A stretch of 64,000 nucleotides of DNA from an uncultured Duncaniella sp. (GCA_910577335.1 CAJTMJ010000008.1:1-64000); one strand, 5' to 3'. Counted from the first letter of the stretch, positions 17,206 to 26,230 are shown. The notes: generated by a model not told the origin, from the letters alone. Numbers and translations: made by a program.

Positions 17206-18408
17206 ATGAAAATATTAGTGTTGAACTGCGGTAGCAGTTCTGTGAAATACAAACTCATCGACACTTCTAACGATGCAGTTCTCGCCGAAGGCGGTGTTGA
17301 GAAAATCGGTCTTAACGACGGTTTCTTGAAATATAAGAAAAAAGATGGCTCAAAGGCTATCCTTGAACTCGGTCTCGTTGACCATAACGGCGCAGTGCAG
17401 GCTATCCTGAATATCCTGACTGATCCCGTGGAAGGTTGCATTAAGAGCTACGACGAAATCGACGCTGTTGGTCACCGTGTGGTACATGGCGCAGAGAAGT
17501 TCAGCGAAAGCGTGCTTATCACCGACGAGGTTAAGGATATGATCAAGCAGTGCTATGACATCGCACCGCTTCATAATCCGGCAAACATGACCGGTATCGA
17601 CGCTATCACCACTTTGATGCCCTCAGTTCCTCAGGTAGCAGTGTTTGACACCGCATTCCATCAGACAATGCCTGCCAAGTCATTCATGTACGCTCTCCCC
17701 TATAAGTATTATAAGGAAGATGGTGTGCGCCGTTACGGTTTCCATGGCACAAGCCACCGTTATGTTTCACAGCGTGTGTGCGAATTCCTTGGTGTGGATA
17801 TAAAGGATAAGAAGATCATCACTTGCCATATTGGCAATGGTGGTTCTATCACAGCTGTGATGGGCGGAAAGAGCATCGATACTTCAATGGGTCTCACTCC
17901 GACCGAAGGCCTTATGATGGGTACACGTGTAGGTGACGTTGATCCCGGTGCGCTTGTTTACATCATGCTCAAGCATAACCTTTCAGCTACCGACCTCCAG
18001 AAGGTGATAAACAAAGAGAGCGGTATGCAGGGTGTTAGCGAGATTTCAAGCGATATGCGTGAGATCGAGGCTGCTGTCAACGCAGGTAATGAACGTGCCA
18101 CTCTCGCTCTCGATATGTACGAACAGCGCATCCTTAAATATATCGGCGCATACGCAGCCGAGATGGGCGGTGTGGATATTATCGTGTTTACCGGCGGCGT
18201 CGGTGAGAATCAGACTTCACTCCGTGCTTCTGTCTGCAAGCCTCTCGCTTTCATGGGTGTTGAGATTGACAATGCTGTCAATGACACGCTCCGCGGCAAG
18301 GAGGCAGTTATTTCCACTCCTTCGTCGAAAGTCACTGTGGCTGTCATCCCGACCGATGAGGAGCTGATGATTGCCCGAGACACCGAAGCGATTGTCTCTA
18401 AGAAATAA
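17206..18408 (+). CDS. ackA: Acetate kinase
   Basis: A 400-residue acetate kinase that makes ATP and acetate from acetyl phosphate in the cytoplasm. The start MKILVLNCGSSSVKYKL is the first family signature, and RYGFHGTSHRYV (about 177-188) is the second. The asparagine, arginine and glutamate residues of the active site fall in conserved blocks (HRVVHGAEKF, TGGVGENQ). It is in an operon with pta and ends at a strong terminator. Confidence 0.98.
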   Translation: MKILVLNCGSSSVKYKLIDTSNDAVLAEGGVEKIGLNDGFLKYKKKDGSKAILELGLVDHNGAVQAILNILTDPVEGCIKSYDEIDAVGHRVVHGAEKFSESVLITDEVKDMIKQCYDIAPLHNPANMTGIDAITTLMPSVPQVAVFDTAFHQTMPAKSFMYALPYKYYKEDGVRRYGFHGTSHRYVSQRVCEFLGVDIKDKKIITCHIGNGGSITAVMGGKSIDTSMGLTPTEGLMMGTRVGDVDPGALVYIMLKHNLSATDLQKVINKESGMQGVSEISSDMREIEAAVNAGNERATLALDMYEQRILKYIGAYAAEMGGVDIIVFTGGVGENQTSLRASVCKPLAFMGVEIDNAVNDTLRGKEAVISTPSSKVTVAVIPTDEELMIARDTEAIVSKK

Positions 18409-18420
18409 TCTTTAAACTTT

Positions 18421-18459
18421 AAGCGGTCTCTCATGTTTTTTCATGAGAGACCGCTTTTT
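18421..18459 (+). terminator. ackA terminator
   Basis: Perfect 15-bp inverted repeat (AAGCGGTCTCTCATG, 18421-18435, and its complement 18442-18456) with a six-T loop and a T-tract. It ends only 26 nt before the ddh start. Confidence 0.9.
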
Positions 18460-18484
18460 AATAACTAAAATAAATAATGCGAAT

Positions 18485-19381
18485 ATGACAAAAATTCGTG
18501 CTGCCGTAGTCGGATACGGAAACATCGGACATTTTACCATCGAGGCTCTTCAGGCTGCTCCTGATTTTGAAATCGCAGGTGTGGTTCGCCGCAATGTCAC
18601 TGACATCCCCGCAGAGCTTGCCTCGTACAAAGTAGTTACTGACATTAAGGAGCTTGGCAAAGTAGATGTCGCTATCCTTTGCACTCCTACCCGTGAGGTG
18701 GAGAAATATGCTCTTGAGTATCTTGCCATGGGTATCAACACTGTTGACAGCTTTGATATCCACACATCTATCGTTGACCTTCGCCGTTCACTTGATGCCG
18801 CTGCCAAGAAGGCAGGCAAGGTGGCTGTTATCTCAGCCGGATGGGATCCGGGTAGTGACTCTATCGTGCGCACTCTCATGGAGGCTGCCGCTCCCAAGGG
18901 TCTTACCTATACAAATTTTGGTCCCGGTATGAGTATGGGTCACACTGTGTGCGTTAAGTCAAAGGCTGGTGTTAAGAACGCCCTTTCTATGACTATGCCT
19001 AAGGGTGACGGTATGCACCGCCGCATGGTGTACGTAGAGCTTGAAGATGGCGCAAATCTTGCCGATGTTGCTAAGGCTGTTAAGGAAGACCCGTATTTCG
19101 CATCTGACGAAACCCATGTGATGGCTGTTGAGAGTGTTGATGCAGTCAAGGATATGGGACACGGTGTGCACATGGTAAGAAAAGGCGTTTCCGGTAAGAC
19201 TCAGAACCAGCGTTTTGAGTTCAATATGACTATCAACAACCCTGCTCTTACCGCTCAATTGCTTGTTGGTGTGGCACGTGCGTCAATGCGTCTCGCCCCC
19301 GGTGCATACACAATGGTTGAAATCCCGGTTATCGACCTCCTTCCCGGCGACCGTGAAACCCTCATTTCACATCTTGTGTAA
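18485..19381 (+). CDS. ddh: meso-Diaminopimelate D-dehydrogenase
   Basis: A 298-residue NADPH-dependent dehydrogenase that makes meso-diaminopimelate directly from tetrahydrodipicolinate, for lysine and peptidoglycan synthesis. The N-terminal Rossmann motif GYGNIGHF lies at about residues 9-16, and family blocks such as SAGWDPGSDSIVR and GPGMSMGHT are present. A longer frame opens at 18443, but that codon lies within the ackA terminator stem, so the ATG at 18485 is chosen. There is no room for a promoter between terminator and start, so the gene depends on read-through or on a promoter inside the 3' end of ackA. Confidence 0.95.
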   Translation: MTKIRAAVVGYGNIGHFTIEALQAAPDFEIAGVVRRNVTDIPAELASYKVVTDIKELGKVDVAILCTPTREVEKYALEYLAMGINTVDSFDIHTSIVDLRRSLDAAAKKAGKVAVISAGWDPGSDSIVRTLMEAAAPKGLTYTNFGPGMSMGHTVCVKSKAGVKNALSMTMPKGDGMHRRMVYVELEDGANLADVAKAVKEDPYFASDETHVMAVESVDAVKDMGHGVHMVRKGVSGKTQNQRFEFNMTINNPALTAQLLVGVARASMRLAPGAYTMVEIPVIDLLPGDRETLISHLV

Positions 19382-19431
19382 TCCACAGACTGCAATTAAA
19401 AAGATTCCAAGTAATTGGATAAATATCATTG

Positions 19432-19479
19432 AATTATGTGAGGATGCAATGTTTTTGCGTTCTCACATAATTGTTTTTT
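19432..19479 (+). terminator. ddh terminator
   Basis: AATTATGTGAG (19432-19442) pairs with CTCACATAATT (19462-19472), followed by a six-T tract. Confidence 0.85.
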
Positions 19480-19491
19480 GATTGTTTATAT

Positions 19492-19684
19492 TGAACTGAT
19501 TTAAACTTTTTATAAAATGTTAAACTCAGGCTGAAAATTACCATGTTTTCAATCTTTGATGTTCTTTTCGGCTGAATTATCAGCCTCTCTTCGGTCACTT
19601 GGCTCGCTAAGCTCCCTCATTGGGCTAATAATTCATCTCAAAATAGCATCAAATCTTAAAAAATAAAAAGTTTAAATCAGTTCA
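19492..19684. repeat. 193-bp MITE-like palindromic element
   Basis: Perfect 22-bp inverted termini at 19492-19513 and 19663-19684. A second nested inverted pair (TTTGATG 19555-19561 with CATCAAA 19647-19653; TGAATTAT 19573-19580 with ATAATTCA 19628-19635) makes the whole segment an imperfect palindrome. It has no coding capacity, and no target duplication is clear at its edges. Termini like these recur at 15922-15991. The right end supplies the -33 region of the next gene. A non-autonomous mobile element or an intergenic regulatory repeat are the main readings. Confidence 0.7.
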
Positions 19685-19714
19685 TTGATAACAAATAAAT
19701 TTGTTATATCTTTG
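19684..19714 (+). promoter_or_regulatory. Promoter of the MNT/HepT pair
   Basis: ATTG (19684-19687) with 19 nt to TATCTTTG (19707-19714). The -7 box is a full match and the -33 box is three of four. The -33 box overlaps the end of the palindromic element. Confidence 0.7.
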
Positions 19715-19750
19715 CAATTGACATGGTTAGCAATACAAAGCAGACAGAAA

Positions 19751-20047
19751 ATGTGTACACGTCAACAATGTATAGAGAAGCTTACTGAAGCCACACCTTA
19801 TATTCGTAAAGAATTTGAGGTTAAATCGTTATGTCTTTTCGGCTCGATGGCTCGCGGAGATAATAACCCCGACAGTGATGTTGATGTATGTGTTGATATG
19901 CCGCCCAAAATGCGTCTTGTGCTTGGCTTAAAGCGATTTCTTGAAGACCTTTTCGGCACAAATGTGGATTTAATTCGCCGTCACCGAAATTTAAGACCAT
20001 TCTTTTTATCACAAATAGAGAAAGACGCTATTTATGTCATTCAATAA
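19751..20047 (+). CDS. MNT-type minimal nucleotidyltransferase (antitoxin-like)
   Basis: A 98-residue minimal nucleotidyltransferase. The catalytic pattern GSx10DxD is complete: GSMARG...SDVDVCVD. In known MntA/HepT modules this protein adenylylates a tyrosine of the HEPN ribonuclease and so silences it. The start at 19751 (MCTRQQC) is preferred; the frame opens at 19685, but that point lies inside the promoter. It overlaps the next gene by 14 bases, the usual arrangement for this toxin-antitoxin type. Confidence 0.85.
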   Translation: MCTRQQCIEKLTEATPYIRKEFEVKSLCLFGSMARGDNNPDSDVDVCVDMPPKMRLVLGLKRFLEDLFGTNVDLIRRHRNLRPFFLSQIEKDAIYVIQ

Positions 20048-20408
20048 GGATATAGTAAAAGACACTTTGCAGCAGATATCTGATGCGATTTGCCAAATTG
20101 AGGATTGGAATGAAGGGATTCACTCTTCAGAAGATTATGGGTGCTCTGCGGAAGGGATGAAAACGCTTGCTGCAACATGTATGTTACTGGAGGCGATTGG
20201 AGAAGGGATAAAAAAGATTGATAAAGTGACTTCCGGAAGCTTTTTACGTATCATTTGCCCGGATATTCCTTGGAAGGATATTATGGGAATGCGTGACCAT
20301 ATCGCTCATGGGTATTTTGGCATTGACGAAGATTTTGTGTTCTGTGCCGTTCGAGAAGATCTTAATGAATTGCAAGAAGCTGTTAAGTTGTTAATAAGGC
20401 AACTTTAA
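20034..20408 (+). CDS. HepT-like HEPN ribonuclease (DUF86), toxin-like
   Basis: A 124-residue all-helical HEPN protein of the DUF86/HepT family. It contains the motif RDHIAHGY (residues about 88-95), an Rx4HxY match in which R and H form the RNase site and Y is the residue that the partner modifies. It follows the MNT gene with a 14-base overlap. Together they fit an MntA/HepT toxin-antitoxin module. Activity is inferred from the intact motif. Confidence 0.85.
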   Translation: MSFNKDIVKDTLQQISDAICQIEDWNEGIHSSEDYGCSAEGMKTLAATCMLLEAIGEGIKKIDKVTSGSFLRIICPDIPWKDIMGMRDHIAHGYFGIDEDFVFCAVREDLNELQEAVKLLIRQL

Positions 20409-20442
20409 GGAATGTGAATTAAAATATTCAGGATATAAAAAG

Positions 20443-20485
20443 CAGATGTGTTGCTCGGACGGGCAACACATCTGTTATTTTATAC
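20443..20485 (+). terminator. hepT terminator
   Basis: Perfect 12-bp stem CAGATGTGTTGC (20443-20454) with GCAACACATCTG (20463-20474), followed by TTATTTTAT. Confidence 0.8.
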
Positions 20486-20557
20486 CTTGTGAGTATTTTA
20501 TACTCTGTGAAGGGGGTTATCACCTGTCAGGGAATTAATATCCTGCGAGGGGAATTG
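20476..20557. repeat. Degenerate tandem repeat, four units of about 18-23 bp
   Basis: Two adjacent 18-bp units, TATTTTATACCTTGTGAG (20476-20493) and TATTTTATACTCTGTGAA (20494-20511), are followed by two weaker units containing CCTGTCAGG and CCTGCGAGG. They lie between hepT and the M3 peptidase 3' end. I see no gene here. Confidence 0.55.
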
Positions 20558-20598
20558 GGATTGTAAATCTATGATTTAGAGGCTATTTTAACAACCAA

Positions 20599-22725
20599 TT
20601 AATCTTTGGTGGGGATGGGGAGCTTGCCGGGGTGGGGTGTTTGCTTTATGCCGTCACGTTCAAGGAGGGCATCGATGGTTGGATCCTGACCACGGAAGCG
20701 GCGATAGAGTACAGAGGGATGCTCTGTGCCACCTTTTTCAAGGACGTTCTTGCGGAATGAATCGGCAGTCTCCTGATCGAAAATGCCATGCTCCTTGAAG
20801 TGAGCAAACGCATCAGCGTCGAGCACCTCAGCCCATTTGTAGCTGTAGTAGCCGGCTGCGTAACCACCTGAAAAAATGTGAGAGAAAGTTGAGCCAAACA
20901 TTGTGCCGGGAATCGGCTCAAACATAGCCACAGATTCAATAGCTTCCTGCTCGAATTTTTCAGGATCATCGACCGGAGCCTTGATGGTATGCCATGCCAT
21001 ATCCATGAGCCCGAAGCTAAGCTGACGAAGGCAAGCGTAAGCCGCACCAAACTGTGAAGATGAAATAATCTGGTCAACAAGTTCCTGCGGTATAGGATCG
21101 CCGGTCTGATAATGGCGAGCGAAACCATCGAGGAATTCCTTCTCGGTAAGATAATTTTCGTTGAACTGAGAGGGAAGCTCTACGAAGTCACGAAGCACGC
21201 TTGTGCCTGAAAGTGAAGAATACTTAGTGTTGGCAAGCAGTCCGTGAAGAGCATGTCCGAATTCATGAAGGAAAGTCTCAACTTCGTAGGGTGTGAGAAG
21301 AGACGGCTTGGAACCGGTGGGCTTGGTAAAGTTCATCACGATGGTGACATGCGGACGCACGTTAACACCATCGGCAGTAATCTTCTGATCCTTGAAGCTG
21401 GTCATCCAAGCGCCGGGACGTTTGCTGGAGCGAGGGAAGAAATCGGTATATATCACTCCAAGATATGAACCATCCTTGTCGAGAACGTCAAAGGCAGTCA
21501 CGTCGGGGTGATAAACAGGAATGTCGGGATTTTTCTTGAATGTGAGTCCGTAAAGTTTGGTTGCGAGACCGAACACACCGTCAATCACATTGTTAAGCTC
21601 AAAATATGGGCGCAGCTTCTCTTCATCGTAAGCATACTTGGCATTGCGCAGCTTGTTTGAATAGTAGCTGTAGTCCCAAGGCTTGATTTCCATCGGTTTA
21701 CCTTCAAGTTTGGAAGCGAACTCAGTCAGTTCGGCAAATTCAGCCTGCTGAGCGGGGCGATATGCGTCACGCAAAGAATGTAGCAGCTCATATACCTTTT
21801 CAGGGGTCTGCGCCATTGATTGCTGCAATGAATAAGCTGCGTAAGTGTCATATCCGAGAAGGTTGGCGATTTTGAGACGTGTTTCCGCAATCTCTTTCAT
21901 GATAGGGAGATTGTTATACTCACCCTTCATGTTACGGCTTGTGTAAAGGCGATTCATCTTCTCGCGGAGGTCACGACGGTCGCTATACTTCATGAAAGCC
22001 ATATAGACAGGCTGGTCGAGGGTAAAGAGATATTCTCCGTCACGTCCTTTTTCCTTGGCAGCGAGAGCGGCAGCCTCAACAGAGCTTTCAGGAAGTCCTG
22101 ACAGGTCATCGGCAGTAAGCCATATTTCGTATGTGTTTACCTCCTTAAGCACGTTTTGACCAAACAGGGTGGTCAATTCGCTCAGACGGCTTGAAAGTTT
22201 GCTGTAAGTGTCACGATCCTCACCTTGAAGCAAAGCTCCGCTGCGTACAAATGAATCGTAAGTGTTTTTCAGAAGCATCTGATCCTCAGTGTCAAGATTG
22301 AATTTGTCACGATTATCATACACCTCTTTCACACGTTTCCAAAGACCCTCGTTTAATGAGATAGAGGTGGAATAGTTTGAAAGCTTAGGTGTGATTTTCA
22401 TTGACAATTCCATCATGGCATCATCGCTCAGAGATGAGAGGAGCGGATAAAACACGTTGAGCACACGGTTAAGTTCCTGCTCTGCGTTGTCGAGTGCCAC
22501 TATGGTGTTTTGGAAAGTAGGAGCCTCGGGATTGTTAACTATCGCATCGACGTTTTCCAATCCGAGCTTTATGCCACGGTCGATGGCTGGCTCGTAATCG
22601 GTAACTGAAATTTTGTCAAAGGGTACTGAGCCGTGAGGCGTACCGGTGAATTCCTGAAAGAAAGGATTCTGTGCTTGAATCATAATTGATGTTGCGGCAA
22701 AAGCCGATAATAAAATTTTTCGCAT
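20599..22725 (-). CDS. M3 family metallopeptidase (peptidyl-dipeptidase Dcp type), exported
   Basis: A 708-residue zinc peptidase of family M3. The zinc site HEFGH is at 487-491 and the third ligand is E516, within the SGTSVLRDFVELPSQFNEN block characteristic of peptidyl-dipeptidase Dcp and oligopeptidase A. The N-terminus MRKILLSAFAATSIMIQAQ is a signal peptide, so the enzyme works in the periplasm, trimming oligopeptides. Dcp is the best-fitting name; oligopeptidase is the alternative. It lies 34 nt downstream of the TPR gene and probably shares its transcript. Confidence 0.92.
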   Translation of the reverse strand: MRKILLSAFAATSIMIQAQNPFFQEFTGTPHGSVPFDKISVTDYEPAIDRGIKLGLENVDAIVNNPEAPTFQNTIVALDNAEQELNRVLNVFYPLLSSLSDDAMMELSMKITPKLSNYSTSISLNEGLWKRVKEVYDNRDKFNLDTEDQMLLKNTYDSFVRSGALLQGEDRDTYSKLSSRLSELTTLFGQNVLKEVNTYEIWLTADDLSGLPESSVEAAALAAKEKGRDGEYLFTLDQPVYMAFMKYSDRRDLREKMNRLYTSRNMKGEYNNLPIMKEIAETRLKIANLLGYDTYAAYSLQQSMAQTPEKVYELLHSLRDAYRPAQQAEFAELTEFASKLEGKPMEIKPWDYSYYSNKLRNAKYAYDEEKLRPYFELNNVIDGVFGLATKLYGLTFKKNPDIPVYHPDVTAFDVLDKDGSYLGVIYTDFFPRSSKRPGAWMTSFKDQKITADGVNVRPHVTIVMNFTKPTGSKPSLLTPYEVETFLHEFGHALHGLLANTKYSSLSGTSVLRDFVELPSQFNENYLTEKEFLDGFARHYQTGDPIPQELVDQIISSSQFGAAYACLRQLSFGLMDMAWHTIKAPVDDPEKFEQEAIESVAMFEPIPGTMFGSTFSHIFSGGYAAGYYSYKWAEVLDADAFAHFKEHGIFDQETADSFRKNVLEKGGTEHPSVLYRRFRGQDPTIDALLERDGIKQTPHPGKLPIPTKD

Positions 22726-22759
22726 GAAATATGTAGTGATTGTTGTTTAGATCAGTTCT

Positions 22760-24976
22760 CTATTTTTGAGATATGTCGCTTCCGAGTTCCCGTGCCCGGG
22801 TTGCGGCACGGTCGATTATAATGCCCATCAGCAACTCGTCCACACTTTCAGCTTTGTCAGTGAGGTAAAAGTCAGCTTTCATCGCTGCCATAAACTCCTC
22901 GAAATTGAAATTACGTGCGGCAATAGATGCAGCATATCTCTCAACGGCATCATTCAAGTGTCCTGTGAGCAGTTCGAGATGACCGGCGTTCAGGTAATCC
23001 TCGGCTGACGGGTTGTCAGAAAGAAGTATAGTGAGGTACTTTCGGGCACGTTCATAATCTCCGGCAAGGAGCGAACACCATGCTATTGGGCGTATTGATT
23101 TCTCTGACTCACCGGCAATGAATTCAGCTTTGAAGAAATATTTTAACGCTTCATCATATTTCCCTGTTTCCATCAGACAGTAGCCGATGTTAAGAGCGAG
23201 ATTCACATCATCGGGCTTGAACTCGGCAAGGCGTCTGTAGTAGGGGAGAGCCTTGTCCCAACGAGCCAATGCCCGGTAACATGAAGCAAGACGACGCATG
23301 GTCCAGCGGCTTTCGGAATTCAGCAGCTCACTCTGCTCGTAATAGGTCAACGCTCCATCGAGATCGCCCATTGCCTGCTTGCAATATCCCATCTTTTGGA
23401 AAAGCTCGGCGGATGGTGGAATTTTGAATGAGAGTTTGTCAAAGATTTCGAAAGCGTCAGCGTAGTACTTGCGTTTGAAATAAAATTCTCCCACGAGCTG
23501 CAGGGTCTCCACATCATCGAAAAATTCATGCAGCAACGGATGAGCTATAAGATTCAACGATGTGTTGAACGGATCTTTGAACTCACCTTTACGGCGAAAC
23601 AGCTTGAAGAAACGGTAGAGATCCTGAACAAACTTATTGGCGATAACCTCACGAGCTTTTGTGCCGCTGTTAAGCTGGTCGATATTCATCCGGGTCATTT
23701 GGTCGGAATGAGCCCTGATCTGGTCGGTCATCATTCTGATTTGCGCTTCAGGCACCTGTGCAAGTGAGAGTATGACAGAGAACTTGTCGCTATTGCAGAA
23801 CATGGGCGCACTCACAATCATCTCGAAAAGCATCCGTGTCGCATGGTCAAACGACCCTGACATAAGGGAATGAGATGAGTGGAACGGTATAAACCAATTT
23901 GATATGTCGTTGAAGAAGGGGAAAGTCTTTAGTTTGCTGAATGTTCCCATCAGCACATCACCGCCATCCTCCTGAATCTCCTGCAACTCCTTAAGCCGGT
24001 CAGCCACACCTGATTTTTCCAAAAGCTCCTCCCATTCGGGGTTTTCTTCGATAGATTCAGGGTCGAACGGGCGATTTTTCAGCTTCTCAATCTCCGGACG
24101 GAGCTTCATCATCTCAGGTATCACCTCGTCATTGAATTTACGGCTTATCCGCTCGGTTTCACGGGCGCGTATGAACTGCAGTTGAATCATTTTCAGGTCA
24201 GAAATCCAGCCGGGGAGCTCCACAAGGGCGTCAAAACGCTTACGCAGCCTGTTGCTCATGGGACGGTTCCTATGGCTCCACATCCCAAAAAGCAATCCGC
24301 AAATGGCACGTATGGATATTTCAGTATCCTCCGATTCGTAGGCATCCATCAGAATACGCATACGACGCTCGTCATAATACTCCATAAGGCCTGCCATCAC
24401 AGCCCCGATAACGAGTGACTTAAAGTATGACGGAAGCGCTTTGTCGTTGATAAGCGACTCTATCACAGTCATGTCATCGACAGAAAGAGGGTACTGAGTC
24501 CAGATTATATTGAAAAGTCTTTTTTCAAGATCCTCGGCTTTACGGGTAAGTTCCAGACGTGCTTTTTCGGCATTTTCGGCAAGAACCGACAGGGATATAC
24601 GGTCGTTGATACGGCGGTATTCGTTGGCTAAAGCTGCGAGAGTTTCCTCCCGCTGACTGTTTAGAAACCGTAATGTGTTAAAATATAGGGTGGAAGCATC
24701 CGCCATGCGGGCTTGCCTGTTAATCAGGTCGGTAAGCGAGCGCACTGAAGCCACAAGCTCATCGTATAATTCCGGACGCGCAGGGTCAGGCATCCCGTCG
24801 AGCGCATAGCGGGTCATGAGCACGTAGCTCTCGGAGATGCGTTCTATTTCGGGCTTGAGCTTCCAGAGGGAACTGTCGGCAGTGACAGTGTTCTCAAGAA
24901 GTTCAAAAGCGGATGTAAGACGTCGGGCAGATATTAACCGCTCGATATCTTGTGATATATTTGCTATATTGTTCAT
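22760..24976 (-). CDS. TPR repeat protein of unknown function, 738 aa
   Basis: I recognise tetratricopeptide repeats but no named family. The first two thirds are helical and hydrophilic, with no signal peptide or membrane segment. The C-terminal part (about 500-690) has several TPR units, for example SAELFQKMGYCKQAMGDLDGAL and ALNIGYCLMETGKYDEAL, each with the alternating G/A and Y pattern. It is the first gene of a two-gene unit with the M3 peptidase and is divergent from dxr. A -7 box at 24984-24991 ends so close to the start that the mRNA would be almost leaderless, or the true start may lie further in. Confidence 0.8.
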   Translation of the reverse strand: MNNIANISQDIERLISARRLTSAFELLENTVTADSSLWKLKPEIERISESYVLMTRYALDGMPDPARPELYDELVASVRSLTDLINRQARMADASTLYFNTLRFLNSQREETLAALANEYRRINDRISLSVLAENAEKARLELTRKAEDLEKRLFNIIWTQYPLSVDDMTVIESLINDKALPSYFKSLVIGAVMAGLMEYYDERRMRILMDAYESEDTEISIRAICGLLFGMWSHRNRPMSNRLRKRFDALVELPGWISDLKMIQLQFIRARETERISRKFNDEVIPEMMKLRPEIEKLKNRPFDPESIEENPEWEELLEKSGVADRLKELQEIQEDGGDVLMGTFSKLKTFPFFNDISNWFIPFHSSHSLMSGSFDHATRMLFEMIVSAPMFCNSDKFSVILSLAQVPEAQIRMMTDQIRAHSDQMTRMNIDQLNSGTKAREVIANKFVQDLYRFFKLFRRKGEFKDPFNTSLNLIAHPLLHEFFDDVETLQLVGEFYFKRKYYADAFEIFDKLSFKIPPSAELFQKMGYCKQAMGDLDGALTYYEQSELLNSESRWTMRRLASCYRALARWDKALPYYRRLAEFKPDDVNLALNIGYCLMETGKYDEALKYFFKAEFIAGESEKSIRPIAWCSLLAGDYERARKYLTILLSDNPSAEDYLNAGHLELLTGHLNDAVERYAASIAARNFNFEEFMAAMKADFYLTDKAESVDELLMGIIIDRAATRARELGSDISQK

Positions 24977-24983
24977 TTCGGTA

Positions 24984-24991
24984 CAAATTTA
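24984..24991 (-). promoter_or_regulatory. -7 box TAAATTTG for the TPR gene
   Basis: CAAATTTA on the plus strand gives TAAATTTG on the minus strand, only 7 nt from the start codon. No TTTG is found at the right distance. Weak support. Confidence 0.35.
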
Positions 24992-25034
24992 ATATTTATT
25001 CTGCAAAAATCGTGCCAAAATGGGGGATTTTCAC

Positions 25035-25042
25035 TAAATTTG
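25035..25042 (+). promoter_or_regulatory. -7 box TAAATTTG for dxr
   Basis: TAAATTTG matches TAnnTTTG and lies 36 nt upstream of the dxr start. No matching -33 box is seen. Confidence 0.5.
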
Positions 25043-25078
25043 CACTTCATAACGTATCATCATACATAGAAATATCAG

Positions 25079-26230
25079 ATGCCAAAAAATATAGCAATCC
25101 TTGGTTCCACAGGCTCTATAGGAACGCAAACCCTTGATGTCGTATCGCAATTTCCGGAGAGATTCAATGCCCGGATTTTAGCAGCAGGCAACAATGTAGA
25201 CCTGCTCATAAGTCAAGCTCAGAAACATCTGCCGGCTCTCGCCATAATAGCAAACAAAGATAAATATGAACGTCTTCACGAGGCGCTCGCACCTTTAGGT
25301 ATCGAGACTGCGGCTGGTGAGGAAGCAATAGCCGCCGCTATGGAGCGTGACGACTTCGACACTGTTGTCACAGCCACTGTGGGATACAGCGGTCTATTAC
25401 CGACCATTCATGCCATACGTGCCGGCAAAGAGATAGCCCTTGCGAATAAAGAGACTCTTGTGGTAGCCGGAGAGTTGGTGTCAAAATTGCTTGCCAATTC
25501 CAAATCGACGGTAATACCTGTGGATTCCGAACATTCAGCGATATATCAGTGTCTTGTCGGAGAGGATAACCGTACGGTAAATAAACTGATAATCACAGCA
25601 TCGGGCGGTCCGTTCCGCACATGGAAGCGAGAGGATATTGAAAAAGTGAGTGCCGAGCAAGCGTTGCGCCATCCAAGATGGAATATGGGTGCCAAGATTA
25701 CTATCGACTCGGCAACGATGCTTAACAAAGCATTTGAAATCATTGAAGCCCGTTGGCTTTTCGACATAGCTCCTGACAGGATAGAGGCTGTGGTGCATCC
25801 TCAGTCTATAGTCCATTCGATGGTGGAATTTATCGACGGGGCGGTTAAGGCGCAACTTGGCATACCTGACATGCACCTGCCCATACGTTATGCTCTCGGA
25901 GATGCTTCACGGCTTGTAAGTGCCGAACGACCGTTGTCGCTTACAGATTATTCGACGCTCACATTCGAGAAACCTGACCCTGAAAAATTCCCCTGTCTTA
26001 CACTTGCCAATCGGGCATTGTCGGAGGGTGGAAATACCGCATGTGTCATAAATGCGGCTAATGAAGTGGCTGTGAATGCGTTTTTGAAGGGCAAAATATC
26101 TTTCCCCGCAATATTCGACACAATTACCGAGGCACTTGTCAACATACCGTTTGTGTCATCGCCCACTCTCGATGACTATGTGGCAAGCCATCATGCCACT
26201 ATCGCATGGGCAAAAGATAAAATCGGGTGA
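25079..26230 (+). CDS. dxr: 1-deoxy-D-xylulose 5-phosphate reductoisomerase
   Basis: A 383-residue enzyme that converts deoxyxylulose phosphate to methylerythritol phosphate with NADPH, the committed step of the MEP isoprenoid pathway. The nucleotide-binding loop GSTGSIG is at residues 9-15. The metal-binding block VPVDSEHSAIYQ and the later blocks SATMLNKAFEIIEA and VVHPQSIVHSMVE are all present. The length is normal. It heads a unit with rseP, a methyltransferase and a DPP III-like gene; dxr next to rseP is a common arrangement in bacteria. Confidence 0.97.
   Translation: MPKNIAILGSTGSIGTQTLDVVSQFPERFNARILAAGNNVDLLISQAQKHLPALAIIANKDKYERLHEALAPLGIETAAGEEAIAAAMERDDFDTVVTATVGYSGLLPTIHAIRAGKEIALANKETLVVAGELVSKLLANSKSTVIPVDSEHSAIYQCLVGEDNRTVNKLIITASGGPFRTWKREDIEKVSAEQALRHPRWNMGAKITIDSATMLNKAFEIIEARWLFDIAPDRIEAVVHPQSIVHSMVEFIDGAVKAQLGIPDMHLPIRYALGDASRLVSAERPLSLTDYSTLTFEKPDPEKFPCLTLANRALSEGGNTACVINAANEVAVNAFLKGKISFPAIFDTITEALVNIPFVSSPTLDDYVASHHATIAWAKDKIG

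Noticed and set aside
18443..18484. Upstream ATG start for ddh
   Set aside because: The codon lies inside the ackA terminator stem; the Rossmann strand begins just after the ATG at 18485.
19685..19750. Upstream start for the MNT gene at 19.7 kb
   Set aside because: The region is the promoter, and the added residues are hydrophobic and unlike the family.
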